Assembly: GCA_947471105.1 (NCBI GenBank)
Contig: CANIYB010000068.1
Coordinates: 1 to 9,965, forward strand
Direction: 5' to 3'
DNA from: Cytophagaceae bacterium
GTDB taxonomy: Bacteria; Bacteroidota; Bacteroidia; Cytophagales; Spirosomataceae
DNA: 9,965 nt
The notes under the pieces were generated by a model, which worked only from the letters and a program-made list of their open reading frames with translations, was not told where the DNA came from and searched no databases. Positions 1 through 6,472 of this stretch are shown here, one piece after another (position 1 is the first letter of the stretch; each line of letters starts with the position of its first letter). The translations under genes and the position numbers were made by a program.

Positions 1-447
1 TACTTTAATTTAACCTATGATAGTGTCAGTGTATTAATGGGTTTTAAGGTAGATTATTTGATTCTTCAGTCGCTCATTGTCGGGAATCAGCCCTATAAAA
101 AGAATAATTCAAGAGTTATTCGGGAGAATGAAAATATAATTTTAAAGCAGCAAGAGGGGCGGATTAATATAGATAATATGGTGGGGCCTAACCGAAAATT
201 AAAAAAAATATTGGTTAATGACGTTCCTACTAGTAATAAGATGACCATGGATTTCGAGGAATTCACCCTATTAAATCAAGTACTCTTTCCTTTTTCTAGC
301 CAAATTAATTTGGATGTTAAGGATAAGGACAATAAAAGTGTGAATACATTAATAACCATTAAATACTCTAAAGTAGAACTTTTAGATACACCTTTGGAAT
401 TCCCATTTAAGGTTCCGGAAAAATTATTGAATCCTACACGTAAATGA
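1..447 (+). CDS. DUF4292 family protein, 3' part only
   Basis: The reading frame is open from the first base, so the gene starts upstream and only about the last 148 residues are seen; the first internal ATG, at 37, is probably not the start. The visible part has features I associate with the Bacteroidota DUF4292 family: an early 'FKVDYLILQSLIVGN' stretch, alternating beta-strand-like segments, a 'LFPFSSQINLDV' segment, and a C-terminal 'YSKVELLDTPLEFPFKVP' ending. Members are usually exported proteins or lipoproteins of roughly 250 residues with unknown biochemical role; a signal peptide would lie outside the window. The stop codon overlaps the start of the next gene (ATGA at 444-447), so the two are almost certainly co-transcribed and translationally coupled. 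DUF4292 beside an EnvC-like gene is a recurrent Bacteroidota arrangement, suggesting a role in the cell envelope (inference). Family assignment is from remembered sequence pattern, not a search. Confidence 0.8.
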   Translation, partial: YFNLTYDSVSVLMGFKVDYLILQSLIVGNQPYKKNNSRVIRENENIILKQQEGRINIDNMVGPNRKLKKILVNDVPTSNKMTMDFEEFTLLNQVLFPFSSQINLDVKDKDNKSVNTLITIKYSKVELLDTPLEFPFKVPEKLLNPTRK

Positions 448-1841
448 AATTACACGATATCAATTTATTGATTGCCCTTTTTATTGGTTTTGAGACCTAT
501 GCTCAAGTGGATAAAAAAACTCAATTGGAGCAGCAAAAGAATGATAATTTGGTCAAAATAAAGGAGCTAAATTCCATTATTTCTAAAACATCAAAAAAGA
601 AAAAGGTATCGATTGGTAAATTAAATGTATTGAAGGAGCAGATTGTTGTTCAGAAGAAGCAGATTAATATATTGAATGAAAATCAAAATTTATTAGCCTC
701 TGAAGCGAAAATATTAACGCAAGAAAGTGATAAGCTAGCGGTCAAATTAGAGCGATTAAAAAAAGCCTATGCGAAGATGTTATATGAGGCGGAGAAAGTA
801 TCGACGGTCAATAACAAATTAAGTTTTTTGCTTTTATCATCAGATTTGGGCGAGTTTGTTCGTCGGTTTGATTTCTTAAAACAATATACCACAAATCGGA
901 AAGGGCAGGCTAAAAAGATTTTTGAGACTCGCCAAGATTTAATGACTAAAAAACAGCAAGTGATTTTCAAAAAAAATGAAGAGAAAAAAGTGTTGGTTGT
1001 CAAGGAAAAAGAAAAGGTGAAGTTGGAGGTCATGAAAACGAAAGAGGCGAAGGTGGTGACGGTATTGACCCAACAAGAGAAAAAATTGAAGATTGAGTTG
1101 GAACGTAAAAAATTAGCGATTCGAAAGTTAGATAATTTAATTGCCGGGATTGTTCAGCGAGAGATTCAAAAAAGTATGGAGCGGGAGCGCCGATTACGTA
1201 TGGCGGCGCAGGCGAAGAAATTAGAGGTCAATAAGCCGGAGCTGCCCAAGCCTAAGCTTGAAGAAGGGCTCGTTAAAAAATATGAAAAGCCTGCCGATAA
1301 GGTAGAAGAAGTTTCGAAGCCAGAATCCAAAAAAGAAATTGCCAAAGAAAAGCCCGTTGCCAAAGAAGCGGTTACCGAACCAGTCTTAGAGAAAAATACG
1401 TATTACATGAATGCTGATGAGGCTAAGTTAGCTGTTTCATTTGCAGCTTTGCGCGGCAGAATGCCTTTCCCTGTGCCATCGGGATTTATTTCGGATCATT
1501 TTGGCGTTCATAAACATCCCATTTTGAAGGGGGTGATGATTAATAACAATGGAATTGATATTCAAACTTCCGCGGGTTCTGCCGTTCATACGGTTTATGA
1601 CGGCATTGTGCAGTCGGTGGTGAATATTCCTGGGATTAATACGGTGGTGGCGATCCAACATGGGGATTATTTTACCGTATATAGCAAGCTAGATAATGTG
1701 TCAGTTTCTACGGGTCAGCGAGTGCGAACAGGACAGCGAATAGGAACGGTGGCATCGGATGAGGATGGAACCGCAGAAATTAATTTCCAAGTTTGGAAGA
1801 ATACGGTTCGTCAAAATCCAGAATCTTGGCTTAAAAGATAA
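444..1841 (+). CDS. EnvC-like murein hydrolase activator (coiled coil plus degenerate LytM/M23 domain)
   Basis: A 465-residue exported protein. Residues 1-20 form a signal peptide ending in a plausible cleavage site (TYA/Q). Residues about 24-255 are a Lys/Glu-rich coiled coil, about 260-320 a Lys/Glu/Pro-rich linker with 'KP' and 'AKE' repeats, and about 340-465 a LytM (peptidase M23) fold. That order matches EnvC, which activates N-acetylmuramyl-L-alanine amidases to split septal peptidoglycan. The LytM active site is degenerate: the HxGxD zinc motif reads N368-N-G-I-D372 with only the Asp kept, the YxHL position is 'YSKL', and the HxH position is E445-I-N447. It should therefore be an activator rather than an endopeptidase (inference from residues). 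The start is the ATG inside the upstream stop codon (ATGA), which gives the signal peptide. Its stop directly abuts the stop of the convergent receptor gene. The similar domain of true M23 enzymes is the only real alternative. Confidence 0.9.
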   Translation: MKLHDINLLIALFIGFETYAQVDKKTQLEQQKNDNLVKIKELNSIISKTSKKKKVSIGKLNVLKEQIVVQKKQINILNENQNLLASEAKILTQESDKLAVKLERLKKAYAKMLYEAEKVSTVNNKLSFLLLSSDLGEFVRRFDFLKQYTTNRKGQAKKIFETRQDLMTKKQQVIFKKNEEKKVLVVKEKEKVKLEVMKTKEAKVVTVLTQQEKKLKIELERKKLAIRKLDNLIAGIVQREIQKSMERERRLRMAAQAKKLEVNKPELPKPKLEEGLVKKYEKPADKVEEVSKPESKKEIAKEKPVAKEAVTEPVLEKNTYYMNADEAKLAVSFAALRGRMPFPVPSGFISDHFGVHKHPILKGVMINNNGIDIQTSAGSAVHTVYDGIVQSVVNIPGINTVVAIQHGDYFTVYSKLDNVSVSTGQRVRTGQRIGTVASDEDGTAEINFQVWKNTVRQNPESWLKR

Positions 1842-4175
1842 TTAGCTGAAGCGATAAGTGGCTCTGAAACTTATGTTTTGCCCTTGGTCATCGGCAAAAT
1901 ACCGGAATCTATTTAAGTAATCTCGGTAATCTTGGTTGAATGCATTGGTGACAGAAACCCCAAAGTCGAATTTATTTATTGAGATTCCCCAATGTACCTG
2001 CCCCAATACATATCCTTTTGGCGGAGGAGAAAAATCAGAATTTTTTTCGACCCTTTTTTGAGTGGAGACTTGGGTCAGGCCCCAACTTACATACTGCTTA
2101 TGTTTTTTGAATTGATAACGAATCAGGTATTCGAATCGGTCAGGCGGAATATTCACCAAATAGGCTTTATTTAATTCATCATAAGCCCGAACAATACTTG
2201 TTTTTTGCTGAAGGCTCCAAGAATCAGAAATGCTGTAGGATATTTGTCCATCCATTCCTTTAAAACTAGCGTCAATTTGTTCGTAGGTAAAGGCTGGGAA
2301 ACTACCGCGTACCGTCGTAATAAAAACGGGATCACCTTGTTCCATTAATGGCTTCAGATAAATAAAATGTTGAATGCTATTGTTATACAAGCCAAATTCT
2401 ACTTCTAATTTCCCAGTTCTGTATACCGAGTTTAGACTTACATTGTAGGCGGTTTCTCCTTTCAAGAATGGATCCCCTATTTCGTATGCACCTGCACCAT
2501 GATGTACTCCATTTGAAAATAATTCGTTAGGACTTGGCGCTCTAAATGCTCTAGCGATGATCAAGTGGTTTTCGAAATTTTGAGTCCAATGGTATTTTAA
2601 CCCCACACTTCCTGAAAGGCCGACATAATTATTTAAATCACGTTTTATGTTGGAGGAATAATTTTGTGTAGGCCGATGAATTTCAATGTCCTTTGCGTCT
2701 AATCGGAGCCCCATGTCAACTTCCATTTTTTGATTCACATACCTTTCTAAAGCAAAAATACCTAGGTTGGTCTGATAATAATTAGGAAGCAAACTAGACG
2801 TGAGCGTAGGTTGATTCACTCGATTCCCTGATGTACGATTGCCTTGAGTTAAAAAAGTTAGGCCAAATTGTCCTTTCCATAATTTTGTGGAGTTGGCCTC
2901 ATCCATTAAAATTTCAGAACTTAATGTTTCAAGATTAAAACTCAATGTGTTAATGTTTTTCCCTAATCGCATTACATCAAATTCTAGGCGTTCGTTATCT
3001 TGATGTGCCACGTTCATTCTGATTGTTTTATTTGTTAGATTAAGGTAAGCCTTGAATTTGACCAGTGAATGGGTGATGTCTTGGTTGGGCCTCTCCACTT
3101 CTCTAATAAAATTTGTAGGCGTATAAATCTCAAATGGACGATCGCTGGCAATAGCTATTTTAAGGTCATTGATGTTTCCGATATGGGACCCAGCATAAAT
3201 GCCTACGACTGAGTGGAAGCGACTGATAAATAAGTCGGCACCCAATTTTTGGTTTTTATATCCAAGGGCCGTTGAAAAATTTTGTTCTTCCACGCCTGTA
3301 TTGGCCAAATAGTAATTGGCGGTTTTTACGTTCCCTCCATTTTTTAAGGTTCCTTGAACTCTCCATCCCCAGCCATTTGTATTTTTAATTCCCCCTTCTA
3401 ACATACCCGAAGTGACAAATTGTCTTCCGTTGGTAAAGAATATCGTTTGAGCTTCTCCCTTAATTCCACTGGTGTCAGGTAGCGCATTGGGTTCCATTAA
3501 TATGATACCCCCGATGGCATCGCCACCATATCGAAGTCCTGCGGGACCCTTAATCACTTGTATGTTTTTGGAGACGAATGGATCTACTTCCGGCGCATGT
3601 TCACTTCCCCATTGTTGGCCCTCCTGTCTGACGCCTTGATTTAAAATGATGACCCGAGAAGAGTGCATCCCATGAATGATGGGCTTGGAAATGCTGCTTC
3701 CAGTTTGCAAACTCTGAACACCTGAAATTCCTTTTAGCATTTCGCCCAGGCTTAATCCATCTCTTTGCGATCGTTGCTCAGCGCTTAATTCTCCTTTAAG
3801 TTGGGAAGTATTTACCGTTTTTTTTCCAGTGACCAATACCTCCATGAGATGCTCATCGTGCGTTTCTAAGCTAAGATTTTCGGTTAGTTCATCATGGTCT
3901 TTTAACGTAATGGACGTTTCTATTTTGTTGAAACTGCTCATTTCGCAAACCAACGTATAAGTCCCCGGACATATTTTATCTAATTTGAAATTACCCTTTT
4001 CATCCGTTTGAGCGTTTATTTTTTGGCCTTTCAAATAAATGTATGAACCTGAAATAACCTCACCGCTCTCCTTTGAAATGACTTTTCCCCTTAATGTACA
4101 ATTGCATGCCGTTTGAGAAATGCCTTGATACGCTAAGAGTAAAAAAATAAAAAAAAGATTTTTGGGTGATATCAT
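1842..4175 (-). CDS. TonB-dependent outer-membrane receptor
   Basis: A 777-residue outer-membrane transporter driven by TonB-ExbBD. From the ATG at 4175, residues 1-21 are a signal peptide (Lys then a Phe/Leu-rich core). Residues 26-115 are a carboxypeptidase-regulatory-like beta domain ('GKVISKESGEVISGSYIYLKG', 'TDEKGNFKLDKICPGTY'). 'MEVLVTG' near 111 resembles a TonB box, 118-230 is the plug ('RVIILNQGVRQEG', 'VIKGPAGLRYGGDAIGG'), and the rest is the beta-barrel, ending in an aromatic-rich strand finishing 'TYRFS'. Four cysteines, C24, C26, C69 and C77, lie in the N-terminal domain. The plug segment 'EHAPEVDPF' resembles that of ZnuD-like and related metal or haem receptors, but the substrate cannot be fixed from sequence. 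An in-frame ATG at 4226 would add 17 residues and a second hydrophobic stretch, so the internal start is preferred. No SusD partner gene is adjacent, so it is not a SusCD pair. Confidence 0.9.
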   Translation of the reverse strand: MISPKNLFFIFLLLAYQGISQTACNCTLRGKVISKESGEVISGSYIYLKGQKINAQTDEKGNFKLDKICPGTYTLVCEMSSFNKIETSITLKDHDELTENLSLETHDEHLMEVLVTGKKTVNTSQLKGELSAEQRSQRDGLSLGEMLKGISGVQSLQTGSSISKPIIHGMHSSRVIILNQGVRQEGQQWGSEHAPEVDPFVSKNIQVIKGPAGLRYGGDAIGGIILMEPNALPDTSGIKGEAQTIFFTNGRQFVTSGMLEGGIKNTNGWGWRVQGTLKNGGNVKTANYYLANTGVEEQNFSTALGYKNQKLGADLFISRFHSVVGIYAGSHIGNINDLKIAIASDRPFEIYTPTNFIREVERPNQDITHSLVKFKAYLNLTNKTIRMNVAHQDNERLEFDVMRLGKNINTLSFNLETLSSEILMDEANSTKLWKGQFGLTFLTQGNRTSGNRVNQPTLTSSLLPNYYQTNLGIFALERYVNQKMEVDMGLRLDAKDIEIHRPTQNYSSNIKRDLNNYVGLSGSVGLKYHWTQNFENHLIIARAFRAPSPNELFSNGVHHGAGAYEIGDPFLKGETAYNVSLNSVYRTGKLEVEFGLYNNSIQHFIYLKPLMEQGDPVFITTVRGSFPAFTYEQIDASFKGMDGQISYSISDSWSLQQKTSIVRAYDELNKAYLVNIPPDRFEYLIRYQFKKHKQYVSWGLTQVSTQKRVEKNSDFSPPPKGYVLGQVHWGISINKFDFGVSVTNAFNQDYRDYLNRFRYFADDQGQNISFRATYRFS

Positions 4176-4185
4176 CAAAGAGATA

Positions 4186-4193
4186 CAAAAATA
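4186..4193 (-). promoter_or_regulatory. Possible -7 element of the receptor gene
   Basis: On the minus strand this reads TATTTTTG, matching the Bacteroidota -7 consensus TAnnTTTG. It lies about 10 bases before the ATG at 4175, so transcription from it would give a nearly leaderless mRNA. No well-spaced -33 TTTG/TTG is visible: the nearest, at 4224-4227, is about 30 bases upstream. The surroundings are AT-rich, so a chance match is quite possible. If real, it supports the start at 4175 over 4226, which would lie upstream of the promoter. Confidence 0.25.
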
Positions 4194-4316
4194 AATAAGA
4201 GGGTAAAAATATAAATAATGTATCAAAAAAGATCAATTGTTGTAGTCAAAAGGATTTATTGGACAAGTTCGATGCTAAATGATCAAAATAGGTAGATAAA
4301 ATTTTTTAATAAATAT

Positions 4317-4358
4317 TTTTTTTGTTTAATCTTTTTATATATTTGTTAAACAAAAAAA
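4317..4358. repeat. Perfect 13-bp inverted repeat flanking the sigma-factor -7 element
   Basis: The left arm at 4317-4329 (TTTTTTTGTTTAA) is the exact reverse complement of the right arm at 4346-4358 (TTAAACAAAAAAA). The 16-base spacer contains the TATATTTG element, and arm centres are 29 bp apart. It lies just upstream of the ECF sigma gene. It could be an operator dyad or a hairpin at the start of the mRNA. The arms are pure A/T except one G or C each, and about half of each arm is homopolymer, so some of the match may be chance. Confidence 0.5.
4338..4345 (+). promoter_or_regulatory. Putative -7 element of the ECF sigma gene
   Basis: TATATTTG matches the Bacteroidota consensus TAnnTTTG and lies 24 bases before the preferred ATG at 4370, leaving a leader of roughly 17-20 bases. 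A TTTG at 4321-4324 could be the -33 element, but the 13-base spacing is shorter than the usual 17-23. A T-rich and A-rich tract lies just upstream. The same 9-mer ATATATTTG recurs before crtI. Confidence 0.45.
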
Positions 4359-4369
4359 CAAACACTTTT

Positions 4370-4873
4370 ATGACGGCGCTAGAATTTTCTTACCAAGTAG
4401 GTAATTTTTCTAAGTTTTTAAAGCCATTTGCTTTGCGTTTAACTAGGGATTCAGATGATGCAAACGATTTGGTTCAGGATACTTTGGTAAAAGCCTATAC
4501 CAATCGTGAAAAATATTCAGATGGAACAAACCTGAAAGCATGGTTATTTACCATCATGAAAAATACGTTTATCACGCAGTACCAACGAATGGTTCGAAGA
4601 AATACTTTTATCGATACCACTGAAAATTTACATTTTATCAATTCCAGTGATTCTTTACAAGAAAATAGTGCGGTCAACCATTTTATTAAGGAAGACATAG
4701 ACAAGGCACTTTGCCTCACAGAAGAAATTTACCGAGTTCCTTTCTTGATGTATTTTCAAGGTTTTAAATACCATGAAATCGCTGAAGAGCTTGATTTGCC
4801 GATTGGAACGGTTAAAAATAGAATACACATCGCGAGAAAACTTCTTAAAAGTTCGCTTAAAATGTACGCATAG
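4370..4873 (+). CDS. ECF-type RNA polymerase sigma factor
   Basis: A 167-residue sigma-70 family factor with only regions 2 and 4, the usual extracytoplasmic-function architecture and size. Residues about 16-80 are region 2 ('DSDDANDLVQDTLVKAY', 'NLKAWLFTIMKNTFI'), which binds core polymerase and the -10 element. Residues about 110-163 are region 4, with a helix-turn-helix at 134-159 ('HEIAEELDLPIGTVKNRI') for the -35-like element. The ATG at 4370 is chosen because the protein then begins 'MTALEF', the beginning typical of these Bacteroidota sigma factors. An in-frame ATG at 4322 would add 16 unconserved residues and lies upstream of the -7 motif. No anti-sigma gene is adjacent; the neighbours are a divergent receptor and, beyond a terminator, crtI. 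Its position suggests it may control carotenoid genes, as CarQ does in Myxococcus by analogy, but this is inference. Function as an ECF factor is secure; the regulon is unknown. Confidence 0.92.
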   Translation: MTALEFSYQVGNFSKFLKPFALRLTRDSDDANDLVQDTLVKAYTNREKYSDGTNLKAWLFTIMKNTFITQYQRMVRRNTFIDTTENLHFINSSDSLQENSAVNHFIKEDIDKALCLTEEIYRVPFLMYFQGFKYHEIAEELDLPIGTVKNRIHIARKLLKSSLKMYA

Positions 4874-4909
4874 AGTTTTATAGTTTTTTGGTTAACAGAT
4901 TAGAATAGT

Positions 4910-4936
4910 AAAAAGTCAGATATTGTCTGACTTTTT
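4910..4936 (+). terminator. Intrinsic terminator after the sigma gene
   Basis: A perfect 11-bp stem (AAAAAGTCAGA at 4910-4920 with TCTGACTTTTT at 4926-4936) encloses a 5-base loop TATTG, and the stem runs directly into a T-rich tract. It lies 36 bases after the sigma stop codon and before the crtI promoter motif, so the sigma gene is probably a separate transcription unit from crtI. The A-rich left side means it could also act weakly on the other strand. Confidence 0.8.
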
Positions 4937-4949
4937 CTTTTTATCAAAA

Positions 4950-4976
4950 TTGAAACGCTAAATTTTAATATATTTG
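4950..4976 (+). promoter_or_regulatory. crtIp: Putative promoter of the crtI-crtB-TSUP unit
   Basis: TTG at 4950-4952, a 16-base spacer and TATATTTG at 4969-4976 together approximate the Bacteroidota promoter pattern TTG-N17-23-TAnnTTTG. It sits between the sigma-gene terminator and the crtI ATG at 4992, leaving a leader of only about 8-10 bases. The -7 octamer is identical to the one before the sigma gene. Confidence 0.5.
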
Positions 4977-4991
4977 TCTAATCCTTTTTTG

Positions 4992-6467
4992 ATGAATAAG
5001 AGCAAAAAAATAATTGTCATTGGCGCCGGATTTTCCGGATTGTCTACCGCCACCGCCTTAGCTGATTTAGGCTACCAAGTTGAAATTTTAGAAAAAAATG
5101 AAATGGCGGGTGGTCGTGCACGCGTGTTTTCTGAAAAAGGATTCATGTTCGATATGGGGCCTAGTTGGTACTGGATGCCCGATATTTTTGAAACTTATTT
5201 TGCTCGCTTTGGGAAAAAACCATCGGATTATTATGATTTAATTCGACTTGATCCATCCTACTCGGTTATCTTATCCAAAGACGAGGTCATCGACTTGCCT
5301 GCTAATTATTCAGATTTACGTGATCTTTTTGAAACGTATGAAAAGGGAGCAGCTCATTCATTAGATCAATTTTTAGACCAAGCCTCCTATAAATATAAAG
5401 TGGGTATTCAGAAGTTTGTTTGGAAACCTTCTCGTAAAATCACCGAATTCTTAAGCATTGGCTTGTTGATCGACGTGCTAAGATTAGACGTTTTTCAATC
5501 CTTCTACACGCACATTAGGAAATTTTTCAAGTCGTCTACGCTTTTAAAATTAATGGAATTCCCCATTTTATTTTTAGGGGCTATTTCTCAAAATACCCCG
5601 GCGATGTATAGCTTAATGAATTTTGCCGAAATTAAATTAGGAACCTGGTACCCGATGGGCGGAATGCATTTAATTGTCAAAGGCATGGTTTCCCTAGCAG
5701 AAGAAAAAGGAGTTAAAATAACCTATGATGCTGAAGTCAGTTCATTTGAAATGGATGGTTCCCAAGTTAAAGGGGTTTACACAAAATCAGGATTTCATGA
5801 AGCCGATGCCGTGGTGGCTAGCGCAGATTATCACCATGTGGAAGAAGTTTTGGGTGAAAACTATCGCAATTATGATGAAAATTATTGGGATAAAAGAGTG
5901 ATGGCACCCTCTTCTCTATTGTTTTACCTAGGTATTTCTAAGCGAATTCCTCGATTAAAACATCATAATTTATTTTTTGACCGCGATTTTAAAATTCACT
6001 CACACGAGATTTATACGGATCCTCAATGGCCTTCCGACCCCTTATTTTATGTTTCAGCGCCTTCAGTAACAGATCCTTCGGTAGCTCCGGAGGGTTGCGA
6101 AAATATATTTTTGTTAATTCCCGTGGCTCCAGATTTAGAGGATAATGAGGAGGTGAGAGAAAAATATTTTGGCCAATTGATGGACCGACTAGAGGAATAT
6201 TGTGGCGTTAGCATTCGGGATTCAATCGTCTATAAACGTTCTTATGCTCATAAGGATTTTAAAAATGATTACCATGCTTTCAAAGGGAATGCCTATGGTT
6301 TGGCCAATACGCTCATGCAAACAGCGATTTTGAAGCCCTCTTTGAAAAATAAAAATCTTAAAAATTTGTATTATACGGGCCAATTGACCGTTCCGGGACC
6401 CGGGGTTCCCCCTTCACTCATTTCAGGATTGGTGGTTGCCTCAGAAGTGCATAAAGAATTAAATTAG
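4992..6467 (+). CDS. crtI: Phytoene desaturase CrtI
   Basis: A 491-residue FAD-dependent carotenoid desaturase that introduces double bonds into phytoene, giving neurosporene or lycopene according to the number of steps; step number cannot be read from sequence. The N-terminus has the dinucleotide-binding motif G11-A-G-F-S-G16 with an acidic residue ending the second strand ('VEILEKNE'), followed by 'GGRAR' and 'FDMGPSWYWMPD', typical of Bacteroidota CrtI. The C-terminus carries the phytoene dehydrogenase signature 'YYTGQLTVPGPGVPPSLISG' from about residue 460. Length is normal for the family. The ATG at 4992 is chosen over an in-frame TTG at 4974, because that TTG forms the end of the -7 promoter element. 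The stop is 5 bases before crtB, so the two are co-transcribed. No truncation or missing motif is seen. A related carotenoid oxidoreductase such as CrtD is less likely given the direct pairing with crtB. Confidence 0.95.
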   Translation: MNKSKKIIVIGAGFSGLSTATALADLGYQVEILEKNEMAGGRARVFSEKGFMFDMGPSWYWMPDIFETYFARFGKKPSDYYDLIRLDPSYSVILSKDEVIDLPANYSDLRDLFETYEKGAAHSLDQFLDQASYKYKVGIQKFVWKPSRKITEFLSIGLLIDVLRLDVFQSFYTHIRKFFKSSTLLKLMEFPILFLGAISQNTPAMYSLMNFAEIKLGTWYPMGGMHLIVKGMVSLAEEKGVKITYDAEVSSFEMDGSQVKGVYTKSGFHEADAVVASADYHHVEEVLGENYRNYDENYWDKRVMAPSSLLFYLGISKRIPRLKHHNLFFDRDFKIHSHEIYTDPQWPSDPLFYVSAPSVTDPSVAPEGCENIFLLIPVAPDLEDNEEVREKYFGQLMDRLEEYCGVSIRDSIVYKRSYAHKDFKNDYHAFKGNAYGLANTLMQTAILKPSLKNKNLKNLYYTGQLTVPGPGVPPSLISGLVVASEVHKELN

Positions 6468-6472
6468 CGTAT

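Noticed and set aside
767..1661. Three minus-strand open frames antisense to the EnvC-like gene
   Set aside because: They are by-products of the Lys/Glu-rich codons on the coding strand and show no plausible protein features.
4176..4226. Longer start for the TonB receptor
   Set aside because: It would place a second hydrophobic segment before a normal signal peptide that begins at the internal ATG.
4231..4287. Repeated GATCAA and a TGATCA palindrome in the divergent intergenic region
   Set aside because: Six-base matches in AT-rich DNA are expected by chance and do not sit at promoter-relevant spacing.
4946..4966. AAAATT/AATTTT inverted repeat in the crtI promoter
   Set aside because: Only six A/T pairs; too short and too simple to distinguish from background.
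4974..4991. Extended crtI start at the TTG codon
   Set aside because: The TTG is part of a well-matched -7 promoter element and the added six residues are not typical of CrtI; ATG at 4992 starts just before the FAD motif.
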